Source: Centipeda flueggei ATCC 43531 (GTDB lineage Bacteria; Bacillota; Negativicutes; Selenomonadales; Selenomonadaceae). From it: DNA of 64,000 bases. Below the pieces are notes generated by a model. That model searched no databases. It was given only the letters and a program-made list of their open reading frames with translations, and had not been told where the DNA came from. Shown in pieces: positions 27,507 through 36,063 of the stretch. Positions within the stretch are counted from its first letter, which is position 1; every line of letters begins with the position of its first letter. A program made the position numbers and the translations under genes. Location of the stretch: NCBI RefSeq assembly GCF_000160695.1, contig NZ_GG694008.1:180902-244901 (forward strand). Reading direction: 5' to 3'.

Positions 27507-28274
27507 TCACACACGCGCTCTGATTCCCCTGATGACATAATGGACCATATAAATCAAAGATCTCAGCATGGTGAGCTGCTGACTGTCTCGATAGACTCTC
27601 CATGTCCACAGCAGGCTCTTCAATTTATTGGCAGACAGTGAACCGCCTCGTACGCGATATCTTGCCAAATCATCTGTCATGCCATAAATCCTGACTCCTG
27701 TCTTTGCCAAGTTCAGCCAAGCAGCATAATCCTCATGATGAACCATAGGCATACTCAGCGATGCGCATTGTGATCGATCGATCATCACCGTCAAACATCC
27801 GATGCAGTTTCCTCGGAGAAGCTTATCATAGGTGACATCCGACACAATTGGAACAGGTTTTCCCGCATCCTGTATGTCATGGCAAAAGCGGCGATAAGAG
27901 GTATACGACATCGCAGCCTTTGTCTTTCTCATGAACTGGAGCTGTCTTTCCAACTTGTCGGGAAGCCATACATCATCACTATCTAAAAAAGCAACATATC
28001 TTCCTGTTGCTTGTTGAATCCCTGCATTTCTCGCATTTGCGACACCTCGATTGCGTTCCAGTCGAATAAGATGAATCCTGTGGTCCTGAAGCAAAGGCGT
28101 AAGTACCATCTTTATATCTTGTTGCGAGCCATCGTCGACAACAATCAATTCCCAAAATTGATATGTCTGACAGGAGACGGAGCGAATCGCTTCACGAATA
28201 TATTTTGTATCATTATAGACCGGCATAATCACCGATACACGTTTATCTACATAACAAACTTTGTTCATAGACAT
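27507..28274 (-). CDS. Family 2 glycosyltransferase
   Basis: A 255-residue GT2 (GT-A fold) enzyme. The opening [18 protein letters not shown], the acidic [21 protein letters not shown] and the DXD-like [13 protein letters not shown] are classic for this family and bind the nucleotide-sugar and metal. It is likely a cytoplasmic transferase that extends the lipid-linked repeat unit. It overlaps the upstream glycosyltransferase gene by 10 bases and has only a weak ribosome site, so its translation may depend on the gene before it. Donor unknown. Confidence 0.85.
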   Translation of the reverse strand: MSMNKVCYVDKRVSVIMPVYNDTKYIREAIRSVSCQTYQFWELIVVDDGSQQDIKMVLTPLLQDHRIHLIRLERNRGVANARNAGIQQATGRYVAFLDSDDVWLPDKLERQLQFMRKTKAAMSYTSYRRFCHDIQDAGKPVPIVSDVTYDKLLRGNCIGCLTVMIDRSQCASLSMPMVHHEDYAAWLNLAKTGVRIYGMTDDLARYRVRGGSLSANKLKSLLWTWRVYRDSQQLTMLRSLIYMVHYVIRGIRARV

Positions 28275-29062
28275 CGTCCATAATTAATATACTCATTAAC
28301 ACCTTGATACATGAGTTTCCACGCTTTCCACATGCCGCCAACATTACGCGTATTTCTGCGATACCTCAATATAAATTGTACACACAGAAAATACGCGAAG
28401 CGTTGTGAAATTGCACAAAAAAGTGCGCCACGATCACGATAATATTTCTCTGTGTATCCATGAAACCATGTCGAACTCTCTTGCCGAACGGTCCCAATAC
28501 AGCAAGGCGACGCATACAGTCTAAGCCCGCGGCGCAAGCAATCCACAATAAAAATACTATCTTCCCCAGCTGAATATCTTGCACCCCCGCCAAACAAAAG
28601 CGAAAAGCAAAGATTTTTTTTCCTAAGGCTGTCCAGTCGAGCAGCTAAGCGAAATGCACCGTATCTAAAACAATTGTACCACCTGACACGATGAAAGTTT
28701 TTCTCTATAGCTTCAATTCGACTCTTATTTAGCGATGGCATATTAAAAAAAATAACATCGGCTTCCGGGTGGTCTTGGAAAGCCTTTTGAACCATTTCCG
28801 GATATCCATCTACATAGATGCAGTCATCATCTGAAAAAAGAATAATATCCGCATCCGCCCGCATTAGTGCTGTATTACGGCTTAATCCTACGCCTCGCTC
28901 TGAACAAGTATATATTTCTATCTTGTATTTACCATAAACCTCCTCATTAAACCGATATACATCACTTTGATTCACGAGAATCACATTGCTTTGAACATTC
29001 ATGTCCTTGCAAAAAGATAGGTCTTTCAAGTCCATTGCAGACAACAGCAGCTGTAATGTCAT
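28265..29062 (-). CDS. GT-A glycosyltransferase, family 2-like
   Basis: A 265-residue protein. The nucleotide-sugar half is reduced at the N-terminus compared with classic family 2, but RGVGLSRNTALMRADADI and LFSDDDCIYVDGYPEMV give the RNxA and DXD motifs. VIFFNMPSL and FGGGARYSAGEDSIF follow, as in transferases with the FGxG-AGED pattern. GGGGAACTTACT precedes the ATG. The C-terminal 70 residues are rich in aromatic and basic residues and may associate with the membrane. It overlaps the next gene, suggesting consecutive steps. Confidence 0.8.
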   Translation of the reverse strand: MTLQLLLSAMDLKDLSFCKDMNVQSNVILVNQSDVYRFNEEVYGKYKIEIYTCSERGVGLSRNTALMRADADIILFSDDDCIYVDGYPEMVQKAFQDHPEADVIFFNMPSLNKSRIEAIEKNFHRVRWYNCFRYGAFRLAARLDSLRKKNLCFSLLFGGGARYSAGEDSIFIVDCLRRGLRLYASPCCIGTVRQESSTWFHGYTEKYYRDRGALFCAISQRFAYFLCVQFILRYRRNTRNVGGMWKAWKLMYQGVNEYINYGRCL

Positions 29063-29095
29063 AGTAAGTTCCCCATATTATACAAGCACCCAGCA

Positions 29096-29236
29096 CTATC
29101 CCATATGTTGAAACATCCGCAGCCATCTATCTACATTCTCCGCACTGGCGTAGGTAGTATCATAAAAATGTTTTGCGCGATTCCCCAACATAGCAGCCAT
29201 GTTATCATCTTCCGTCAATACGTATCTTTCTCTCAT
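29096..29236 (-). pseudogene. Possible glycosyltransferase C-terminal remnant
   Basis: A 46-codon minus-strand frame has sequence like the tail of family 4 glycosyltransferases (an Asp-Asp-Asn-Met then Ala-Met-Leu-Gly-Asn-Arg-Ala-Lys block, then FYDTTYASAENV). It overlaps no other gene; a stop codon directly upstream separates it from any body. A neighbouring frame (29240 upward) has GNDILVVGSFVGGASDG, possibly another part of the same broken gene. Weakly supported; it may simply be an unrelated intergenic sequence. Confidence 0.35.
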
Positions 29237-29239
29237 CCA

Positions 29240-30076
29240 TCACTTGCACCACCGACAAAACTCCCAACTACAAGAATGTCGTTTCCACCCATAGTGGAGT
29301 AAGAGGCACTTCAATGCCCTTGTTTTTCTTAATCTTTTTTTTGCGATGTTCTTAATCCTTGCAAGATACCCTCTCCGTTTTTTGATACAATCACTTGGAT
29401 CAAGCCCATTTTCCTGCAAGGCGCGAATATACTCCATGCATTGCACTTCTATCTCACTGCCGCTTACTCCGTCATTGGCATAATATGCAACAATCAGATC
29501 TGTCTGTCTCAGTATAATATTACTATCTAAATAGAATGTCAGAAAATTTTTATAATCCGCTGCAACACGATAATTTGTGTCGAATGGGTGTTGGTTTAAT
29601 ATTGCCCGACGAACAAACATCCCTTGATGAGGTGCATTGTAACCAGACAGGACTGCTTCTTCTGAAAAAAAACTACGGTACACCTTCTCAATTCGATAAA
29701 CCGGATCCACCATCATCACAGCACCACACAATACATCCGGTTCAGCTTCTGATCTCAAACACGAAACGATCTTGGAAATAACGGCTGTGTCATAGAGGCA
29801 GTCATCCGCCCCAAGATAATAGATATAATCTCCCGTCGCAGCGCTGAGGCCCTTATTCATTGCATCATAAATTCCCTTATCCGGCTCACTCACCCAATAC
29901 GCAATTCTGTCTTCATATTTCTTGATGACATCAAGGGTGCCATCCGTCGAGCCTCCGTCAATGATGATATATTCAATATTCGGGTAATCCTGTTCTACGA
30001 CACTGCGAATGGTCTGCTCAATCGTATCGGCTGCATTATAGACAACTGTGATAATCGAAATTTTGAAATTTGACAC
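29240..30076 (-). CDS. Family 2 glycosyltransferase
   Basis: A 278-residue GT2 enzyme with ISIITVVYNAADTIEQTI, IEYIIIDGGSTDGT, EPDKGIYDAMNKGL and YLGADDCLYD. The EPDKGIYDAMNKG block is typical of transferases that add GlcNAc, rhamnose or related sugars to lipid-linked oligosaccharides. The start is set at GTG 7 bases after AAGGAG because the fold begins with the next residues; ATG codons upstream have no ribosome site. The last ~15 residues are atypical (Trp, Cys and His rich) and may be altered by the rearrangement seen just downstream. Confidence 0.85.
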   Translation of the reverse strand: MSNFKISIITVVYNAADTIEQTIRSVVEQDYPNIEYIIIDGGSTDGTLDVIKKYEDRIAYWVSEPDKGIYDAMNKGLSAATGDYIYYLGADDCLYDTAVISKIVSCLRSEAEPDVLCGAVMMVDPVYRIEKVYRSFFSEEAVLSGYNAPHQGMFVRRAILNQHPFDTNYRVAADYKNFLTFYLDSNIILRQTDLIVAYYANDGVSGSEIEVQCMEYIRALQENGLDPSDCIKKRRGYLARIKNIAKKRLRKTRALKCLLLHYGWKRHSCSWEFCRWCK

Positions 30077-30170
30077 CTGCAAGCTCCTTATGAGTCTCTC
30101 CATAAAACCAGCATCGGCAGCCGTTGAAAAGGATTTCCCCATCAAATCCGTCAAACAGACATTGCTTCAG

Positions 30171-31562
30171 CTAAAAATCTCCATCCATGTTCTTCTGTAT
30201 GTCGAATTCTTTCAAGCTCTCCTTCGTTCGCACGCTATGTACTCCCTCCGCCGCACTTTTTTGGAAAAGAACACGTACGGTCTGGATGATGATGGTAAGA
30301 TCCGTACGAATGCTGGCATTCTGTATATAGACAAGATCATAGATGAGCTTGTCATACACTGTCGTGTTGTATTTCCCGTAAACCTGAGCAAGTCCTGTAA
30401 TGCCGGGTTTGACATTCATCCGATAGATGTACTCCGGTATCTCCCGCTTGAATTGCTCGACAAAAAAAGGACGCTCAGGACGTGGGCCGACGATGCTCAT
30501 ATTCCCCATAAGGACATTCCAAATTTGTGGAAGCTCATCCAGTCGGACAGCACGCAGAAATGCCCCAAGACGCGTGATACGGGGGTCATTCTCCTTTGCG
30601 AGCACAGGGCCGCTCAATTTTTCCGCATTGACACGCATGGTACGAAACTTATACAGTTTGAACGGCTGTCCATAGCGGCCTACCCGTTCCTGCGTATAGA
30701 AAATCGGTCCAGAGTCGAAAATCCTGACAGCAGCGGCTGTCAGAATCATAAGCGGAAGTGCCATGAGGAATCCCGCCGACGCCACTGCGATATCCATGAT
30801 GCGCTTCAGGCTGCGCTGCTCAAGCGTGGGACAGAGACGCTGCGGACGAAAAACGGGAACATCATCAATCTTGTCAAGTATCATACTGCTGCAGAACACT
30901 TCGTATGCATTGGGGATCAGAAGAGCCTGTTTTTCATGAAGATTGCAGTAGTGAACGAGCCGTGCCTTGTCCTTGAGACGTATGTCCGGGCAGATAATGA
31001 GGACATCCACCTGCTCTGCCGCCGTCTCCCAGTCACTGCCTGCCAGGTCGGTACAGATGGAGCGCAGTTCCATCGCAAGCTGCGGCTGTTGTTTCATACG
31101 ATGGTAGACGTGCTGACACTCTTCCTCGCCGCCAATCAGCATGACTCCGCGAATTTTCTGTCTGGCCCTGATATAACGCCAAACCAAATGCCGCCATACA
31201 GAAAGGAAGATCAGATCCAGTCCCGCACACGACAACAAGACACCGCGCGAAAGAGCAAACTCGCGAATGAAGAAGGTCAACGCCATTGTCAGGACGAGGA
31301 TCTGCACGATACTGACCACCAAAGAGAACAGGATCTCAGCAAAGCGCTTGTTTTCAATTGTATAGAGGCCATTGATATTAAACAGGAGTCCCATCAATAT
31401 GATCTGCACAGGGAGTATGCCTTGATATAGGCCAAAGTTGCCGATCAGGTCAACACGCACCAAGATAACAGTTGTCACAAAGGCGTACACGGATACGGCG
31501 ATTCCTATATCACCAAAGAGCAATATCAGTTTCGGCAAGACAGAAAACTTCTTTTCTTCCAT
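30171..31562 (-). CDS. Undecaprenyl-phosphate sugar phosphotransferase (WbaP/WcaJ-like)
   Basis: A 463-residue membrane enzyme that starts glycan assembly by moving a sugar-1-phosphate onto undecaprenyl phosphate. The N-terminal ~130 residues carry about four membrane segments, then a Rossmann-like middle domain (CoA-binding-like, GVMLIGGEEECQ). The C-terminal Bac_transf catalytic domain contains QERVGRYGQPFKLYKFRTM, the LPQIWNVLMGNMSIVGPRP block and MNVKPGITGLAQV, including the catalytic Asp-Glu of RLDELPQ. The first gene of the cluster after its promoter, consistent with its initiating role. The start is uncertain between ATG at 31562 and a TTG upstream. Confidence 0.88.
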   Translation of the reverse strand: MEEKKFSVLPKLILLFGDIGIAVSVYAFVTTVILVRVDLIGNFGLYQGILPVQIILMGLLFNINGLYTIENKRFAEILFSLVVSIVQILVLTMALTFFIREFALSRGVLLSCAGLDLIFLSVWRHLVWRYIRARQKIRGVMLIGGEEECQHVYHRMKQQPQLAMELRSICTDLAGSDWETAAEQVDVLIICPDIRLKDKARLVHYCNLHEKQALLIPNAYEVFCSSMILDKIDDVPVFRPQRLCPTLEQRSLKRIMDIAVASAGFLMALPLMILTAAAVRIFDSGPIFYTQERVGRYGQPFKLYKFRTMRVNAEKLSGPVLAKENDPRITRLGAFLRAVRLDELPQIWNVLMGNMSIVGPRPERPFFVEQFKREIPEYIYRMNVKPGITGLAQVYGKYNTTVYDKLIYDLVYIQNASIRTDLTIIIQTVRVLFQKSAAEGVHSVRTKESLKEFDIQKNMDGDF

Positions 31563-31598
31563 ATCAAGCCACAACTTTCTATCTATATTATGCTCTAT

Positions 31599-31628
31599 TT
31601 TATAGCATTAAATCAGCATATCAATCAA
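31599..31628 (-). promoter_or_regulatory. Promoter for the glycan operon
   Basis: The minus strand has TTGATT (31623-31628) and TATAAA (31599-31604) with an 18-base spacer, and TGC directly before the -10, an extended -10. It lies between a terminator and the initiating sugar phosphotransferase. Confidence 0.6.
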
Positions 31629-31666
31629 AACAGGAGTATCTCTCACAATCTAGGGAAACACTCCTG
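31626..31666 (-). terminator. Intrinsic terminator after the epimerase gene
   Basis: On the minus strand CAGGAGT pairs with ACTCCTG (31660-31666 and 31631-31637), followed by TTTTGATT. The loop is about 22 bases. It would end the epimerase transcript just before the next promoter. Confidence 0.5.
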
Positions 31667-31674
31667 CACCTTCT

Positions 31675-32655
31675 TTACGCTTTCAAATTTTCTTTATACC
31701 ACTGGATTGCCTCTGTGATTCCCCGTGCAAAGTCGTATTCAGGGTGATAGCCGAGGTATTTTCGTATCTTTGCGATATCCGCACCGCTGCGGCGGATATC
31801 CCCCTTTCGCACGGGACCAAAGACCGGCTGCAAATCTTTGTTCAAAAGTTTGCTGAGCACAGCATACATCTCATTGAGGCTCAGCTGCTTTCCTGCGGCG
31901 ACGTTGTATGCCTCGCCTGCCGCCTCATGCGGTGCGGCACATGCGAGAAGGTTCGCCTGTACGACGTCGTCCACATAGACGAAGTCGCGTGACTGCTCTC
32001 CGTCACCGTTGATGGTCGGCGGCTCATCACGCAGAAGGCACTCGATGAACGTCGGGATGACCGCTGCATACGCCCCATTGGGATCCTGACGGCGCCCATA
32101 GACATTAAAGTACCGCATTCCGTAGCAGTCAAGCCCATAGTGCATGGTATACTGATGCGCGTATTCCTCCGCCGCAAACTTCGTCACAGCGTATGTCGAG
32201 AGGCGCCGCCCGACGATCTCCTCCCTCTTTGGCATGGTCTCATCATCGCCGTAGACGGCCGCACTCGAAGCATAGGTGAACTTCTTCACACCATGTTTTG
32301 CCGCCGCTTCCATCATATTGACCGTACCGATGATATTCGTCATGGTGTAGTCAATCGGCTTATCGATACTCTCCGGGACGCTGACTTCTGCCGCCAGATG
32401 CAGTACATAGTCAACGTCTTGGCAGGCATGATGACATGCTGCAAGATCCCTAATGTCCCCTTCAATAAACTCGAACTTCGAGTTGCCGCAAACGTTCTCT
32501 ATATTCCTTGTATGCCCCGTCGACAAGTTATCCAGTACACGAACCCTGTGCCCCAATGACAAAATTGCTTCACACAGATTCGAACCAATAAAGCCTGCCC
32601 CGCCGGTGATGAGAAACAAGCTGTCCGCAGGAAGCAAAATGTCACGGTAATTCAC
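31675..32655 (-). CDS. UDP-hexose/N-acetylhexosamine 4-epimerase-like SDR
   Basis: A 326-residue extended SDR that probably inverts C4 of UDP-glucose or UDP-GlcNAc. The NAD loop is LITGGAGFIGSNLCEAIL, the Ser/Tyr/Lys triad is SSAAVYG and STYAVTKFAAEEY, and GMRYFNVYGRRQDPNGAYA closely follows WbpP/Gne-type epimerases. It starts at GTG 7 bases after AGGAG. It would supply UDP-Gal or UDP-GalNAc to the cluster downstream and lies just upstream of a terminator and promoter, so it is a separate transcript or the end of one. Confidence 0.85.
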   Translation of the reverse strand: MNYRDILLPADSLFLITGGAGFIGSNLCEAILSLGHRVRVLDNLSTGHTRNIENVCGNSKFEFIEGDIRDLAACHHACQDVDYVLHLAAEVSVPESIDKPIDYTMTNIIGTVNMMEAAAKHGVKKFTYASSAAVYGDDETMPKREEIVGRRLSTYAVTKFAAEEYAHQYTMHYGLDCYGMRYFNVYGRRQDPNGAYAAVIPTFIECLLRDEPPTINGDGEQSRDFVYVDDVVQANLLACAAPHEAAGEAYNVAAGKQLSLNEMYAVLSKLLNKDLQPVFGPVRKGDIRRSGADIAKIRKYLGYHPEYDFARGITEAIQWYKENLKA

Positions 32656-32718
32656 GGCAATACTCCTCTATCCGATGCCATAGGTGCGGTATACAACCGC
32701 GCTGCTGTCGATGATTCT

Positions 32719-33660
32719 TCAGAAAAGCCCCAACGTCTTAAACAGAAACACCCAGCCGAAGATGGTAAAGCAGGAAAGTGCGCTGCTGTAGACAACGCAG
32801 TTGCCCGCGAGCTCGGCATCCGCCTGCATCTGCTGTGCCATGGCAAAGCCCGCGACAGCACAGGGCGTAGAGAAGATCGCGATGAGCGTGACAAGCTCGA
32901 CGCCGCGAAAGCCGATCGCGACAGCACAGGCAAGCACGACAGCAGGCACGAGGATGAGCCGCGCAGCGACCGAGAAGATGAGCTGACGCAGATGCGCGTG
33001 ATAGCTGCCGCCATGGAACGACGCCCCGAGGATGATGAGTGCGACGGGCGTGGTCGCCGCCGCGATCTGTGCGACGGGTTTCAGGACGGGCGCAGGAATC
33101 GGCAGTTCTGCGACGCGGCACAATGCCCCTAGTATCGCGCCGAGAATCATCGGGTTCATTGCAACGCCGCGCAGGATATGCGGCAGGTTGAATTGCCCGC
33201 CGCGAAATGTCTCAAGAATAAAGACGCTGAGAATGTTGTAGAGGGGGACAATGACGGCGATCATCATGGTCGGGATGGCAATCGCCTCGTCCCCAAAGAT
33301 GTTGCCGACAAGCGGGACGCCCATGAGGACGTAGTTGCCGCGAAAGCTCGCCTGGATCATCGGGCCGCGCCGTGCATTGTCCTTCTCGATCATGCAGACG
33401 ATCGCACCGAAGACGAGCGCCGTCAGGATAACGCCGCCCGCACCGAAGACCATGAGCATCGGCTGAAACGCCTTCTGCGGGTCAGAGACGTAGATGTTGT
33501 AGAACATCATGAAGAAGAAGAACACACGGAACACCATACGGTTCACGTGCTTCAGTTCTTCCTCGGTAAGGAGGCGTGCGTGCTTAACGAAAAGCCCGAC
33601 GGCCATCAAGCAGAATAGCGGGACGACGCCGCCAAGTGCAACAAAAAAATTGCTCAACAC
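32719..33660 (-). CDS. AEC-family transporter (auxin efflux carrier type)
   Basis: A roughly 313-residue membrane protein with ten hydrophobic segments. The pattern FRGNYVLMGVPLVGNIFG, PMILGAILGALCRV and TTPVALIILGASF is typical of the AEC/BASS-like group, which often carry organic acids such as malate. The start is set at GTG 10 bases after GGAGG. An ATG 21 bases upstream would lie at the expected transcription start of the TATAAT promoter at 33690-33718, which favours the GTG. Substrate unknown. Confidence 0.85.
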   Translation of the reverse strand: MLSNFFVALGGVVPLFCLMAVGLFVKHARLLTEEELKHVNRMVFRVFFFFMMFYNIYVSDPQKAFQPMLMVFGAGGVILTALVFGAIVCMIEKDNARRGPMIQASFRGNYVLMGVPLVGNIFGDEAIAIPTMMIAVIVPLYNILSVFILETFRGGQFNLPHILRGVAMNPMILGAILGALCRVAELPIPAPVLKPVAQIAAATTPVALIILGASFHGGSYHAHLRQLIFSVAARLILVPAVVLACAVAIGFRGVELVTLIAIFSTPCAVAGFAMAQQMQADAELAGNCVVYSSALSCFTIFGWVFLFKTLGLF

Positions 33661-33689
33661 GACGAACTTTCCTCCGTCCATTGTCCTAT

Positions 33690-33718
33690 ATTATAGCAGG
33701 AAAAGAAAAAGAGGGCAA
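33690..33718 (-). promoter_or_regulatory. Sigma-70-type promoter for the AEC transporter gene
   Basis: On the minus strand TTGCCC (33713-33718) and a perfect TATAAT (33690-33695) are 17 bases apart. The transcription start would fall within about 10 bases of 33681, so the usable start codon is the GTG at 33660. Confidence 0.75.
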
Positions 33719-33727
33719 TAAACAGCT

Positions 33728-34507
33728 TCACTCGTCACAGATCTGCATCTTCCGCTCGTGGAAGGTGACGACGGTGAGGTCAAAGGCATGGGCAAGCTCA
33801 CGCCCACGGTCACAGCGCACGCCGACCGCCTCGGGAACATGGGCATCCGATCCGATGGTGACATAGCGTCCGCCGAGTTCGCGGTAGCGGTGATAGATGG
33901 GCGCCAGTTCCTTGATGCCGCGCGGCGTGCCGAGGCGGCGCGTATTGATCTCGATCACGGTGTCCGTCTCGACGAGCGCACGCAGGACGGCGTTGATGTC
34001 GTCGGTGAAGTCGCCATAGCTGATTTCAGGGTTGTCGAATGGGGCACAGCGCGCGATGTAGTCGATGTGTGCAAGTGCGTTGATCTCGGGCTGAGCATAG
34101 ATCTCTGTGCGCATCGCGGTGAAATACTCGTGGTACATCTCATGCTTTTCCCGCCCCGCATAAGTCTCGGGCAGATAGAGATCTTTGCTCTCCAGTGAGT
34201 GAATGGAGCCAAGGACAAAATCAAACGGAACACGCCGCAGAAATGCGGTGTTTTTTTCATGTGTCCCCGCCATCAGACCGACCTCGACACCGAGAGAGAG
34301 CACATCCCCGCGCAGCGGTTCGTATGCTGTCCAATACGCCTCGGGATCAAAGATGAACTGCTCCTCACCTGCTGCCGGGACGTCATAATCCAGATGATCG
34401 GTAAAGACGAGCCCAATCCCCTGCTCTGCCGCGCGGACAAGAGCCTCCTGGGCAGACATCTCAGAGTCAGCAGAAAATGATGTATGGATATGGCTGTCAA
34501 AGAACAT
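33728..34507 (-). CDS. hisK: Histidinol-phosphatase, PHP family
   Basis: A 259-residue metal-dependent PHP phosphoesterase. FDSHIHTSFSADS holds the first metal-ligand histidines, FTDHLDYD the next, then LGSIHS, ALAHIDYIAR and TIGSDAHVPEAVG. This is the HisK/HisJ arrangement of Firmicutes and would make L-histidinol from its phosphate. No other his genes are nearby, so a wider phosphatase role is possible. The start is the ATG 7 bases after GGAGGAGG. It overlaps the end of rsmA, suggesting co-transcription. Confidence 0.8.
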   Translation of the reverse strand: MFFDSHIHTSFSADSEMSAQEALVRAAEQGIGLVFTDHLDYDVPAAGEEQFIFDPEAYWTAYEPLRGDVLSLGVEVGLMAGTHEKNTAFLRRVPFDFVLGSIHSLESKDLYLPETYAGREKHEMYHEYFTAMRTEIYAQPEINALAHIDYIARCAPFDNPEISYGDFTDDINAVLRALVETDTVIEINTRRLGTPRGIKELAPIYHRYRELGGRYVTIGSDAHVPEAVGVRCDRGRELAHAFDLTVVTFHERKMQICDE

Positions 34508-34509
34508 GG

Positions 34510-35388
34510 TCATTCCTCCTCCGGCAAAATCGCGCCCACGGCATCCGACAGTCGAGCGAAGTCCGCGAGGGAAAGCTGCTCCCCGCGTATGGACGCAGCA
34601 AGTCCTGCTGCCGCAAGCCCCGCGCGACAGAGCTCCTTTGTCAGCCCCGCCCCCGTGAGCGCATTAAGGAGTGTTTTGCGCCGCTGTCCGAAGGCAGCGC
34701 GAACGAGACGGAAGAACAGCTTTTCATCCGTTGGACAGACAGAAGGTGTCTCCCGCACACGACAGGCAATGACGGCACTCGTGACCTCGGGTGCGGGCAT
34801 AAAGGCGCGCGGCGGTACATCCATGACGATATGTGCATCCGTATAGTACTGCACAGCGATGGAGAGCGCCCCGTAGTCTTTCGAGCCGGGGCGCGCCGTC
34901 ATACGGACGGCGACCTCCTTCTGCACCATGGTTACCATACGCGCGATGGGCAGATGCTGTTCAAGGAGTGCCATGAGGATCGGCGTCGTGATGTAGTAGG
35001 GAAGGTTCGCAACGACTTTGAACTGCTCTCCCGCACCGAGGTTCAGGATGCGGAGGATGTCCAGTTTCAGGATGTCCCCCGGCACAATGGCCACATTGTC
35101 ATAGCCTTTCAGCGTCTCGGCAAGTACGGCAGGGAGCTTCTTGTCCAACTCGACAGCAACAACGCGGGCACCGCTTTCAGCGAGTCCCTGGGTCAGCGTA
35201 CCGATGCCGGGGCCGATCTCGAGGACAGTATCTGCAGGGCTGAGGTCAGCCGCATCCACGATGGCGCGCACCACGCCCGCATCCACGAGAAAGTTCTGCC
35301 CAAGCCGCTTGCTCGCGCGCAGGTGAAAGGCATTCAGGATGTGGCGCGTGACCTTGGGGTCAGCGATCACTGGGATACCTGCATTCAT
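34510..35388 (-). CDS. rsmA: 16S rRNA (adenine1518/1519-N6)-dimethyltransferase
   Basis: A 292-residue KsgA/Dim1 enzyme that dimethylates two adjacent adenosines in the 3'-terminal helix of 16S rRNA. The sequence has KRLGQNFLVD, the SAM loop LEIGPGIGTLTQGL, VAVELDKKLP, GDILKLDI and the catalytic NLPYYITTPI. GGAGG lies 7 bases before the ATG. It follows rnmV with a 4-base overlap, as in Bacillus, and precedes a histidinol-phosphatase gene. Length and motifs are normal. Confidence 0.96.
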   Translation of the reverse strand: MNAGIPVIADPKVTRHILNAFHLRASKRLGQNFLVDAGVVRAIVDAADLSPADTVLEIGPGIGTLTQGLAESGARVVAVELDKKLPAVLAETLKGYDNVAIVPGDILKLDILRILNLGAGEQFKVVANLPYYITTPILMALLEQHLPIARMVTMVQKEVAVRMTARPGSKDYGALSIAVQYYTDAHIVMDVPPRAFMPAPEVTSAVIACRVRETPSVCPTDEKLFFRLVRAAFGQRRKTLLNALTGAGLTKELCRAGLAAAGLAASIRGEQLSLADFARLSDAVGAILPEEE

Positions 35389-35924
35389 TCCATATCCTCC
35401 AGTGCGGCAGTAAACTCCGCGCGTGTAATGCCGTAAGTGTTGAGACGGCGCAGAAAGGTCTTGGCATTCGCGAAGCCGAGGCCCAGGCGGCGTGCGACCT
35501 GTGCGCGCCGTACAGCGGCGTCATCCGTTCCCGTCAGTCCCGCGTGCATCATGTCGCTCATGGAAAAAGTCTCCTCCGGTTCTTCCACCGGCGTGCGCAC
35601 CTTTTCGAGTGCCGCACGGACAGCCGCGGGGGATGCCTGCTCCACGCCGATGTCGCCGTCTCCCGCATTCGTCGCGTCCTCCACGGGGATAAAGGCGTGG
35701 CGGGCGCGCGGGAATATCTCGGTCAGGCGCGCACGAATGCGCTCACCGACCGTATCGGGGTCAGTGAGGATGATGATGCCGCGCTTTTCATAGGCGGCAC
35801 GGATATTTTTGATTGCTGCACTGCGCAGACGAAATCCGTCGGTGATGATGCAGTCCGCATCGACGGCACGCCGCACCGCTGCAACGTCCATTTTGCCCTC
35901 GACGATGATGACTTCTTTGATCAC
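35385..35924 (-). CDS. rnmV: Ribonuclease M5
   Basis: A 179-residue Toprim-domain nuclease that trims 5S rRNA precursor. VIIVEGKMDVAAVRRAV carries the catalytic Glu of the Toprim fold and ILTDPDTVGERIR the second acidic motif. The C-terminal half after residue ~90 matches the M5-specific part (GLTGTDDAAVRRAQVARRLG). The start is GTG after a GAGGAG site some distance away. Adjacent to rsmA as in Firmicutes. Confidence 0.93.
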   Translation of the reverse strand: MIKEVIIVEGKMDVAAVRRAVDADCIITDGFRLRSAAIKNIRAAYEKRGIIILTDPDTVGERIRARLTEIFPRARHAFIPVEDATNAGDGDIGVEQASPAAVRAALEKVRTPVEEPEETFSMSDMMHAGLTGTDDAAVRRAQVARRLGLGFANAKTFLRRLNTYGITRAEFTAALEDME

Positions 35925-35940
35925 AATCGGCTCTTACACT

Positions 35941-36025
35941 CCTCATCCTGGCACATCACTGTATTCGCCCCTTCCACCGCTCACGCGGTCCCCCTCCCCC
36001 GTAAACGGGGGAGGCTTTTTCATTT
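35941..36025. repeat. Palindromic GC-rich repeat with terminator-like hairpin
   Basis: CCTCCCCCGT (35993-36002) pairs with ACGGGGGAGG (36005-36014), followed on the plus strand by TTTTT. It lies between two minus-strand genes, so it does not fit a terminator for either. The neighbouring GCTCACGCGGTCCC belongs to the same unit, which resembles small dispersed palindromes common in Firmicutes and Negativicutes genomes. Function unknown. Confidence 0.6.
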
Positions 36026-36063
36026 ACAGGATACTGACTTTCCTATCGTAATACGGAGAGGTT

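Noticed and set aside
29105-29302. A 65-codon plus-strand frame
   Set aside because: It is antisense to the possible glycosyltransferase remnant and has no features.
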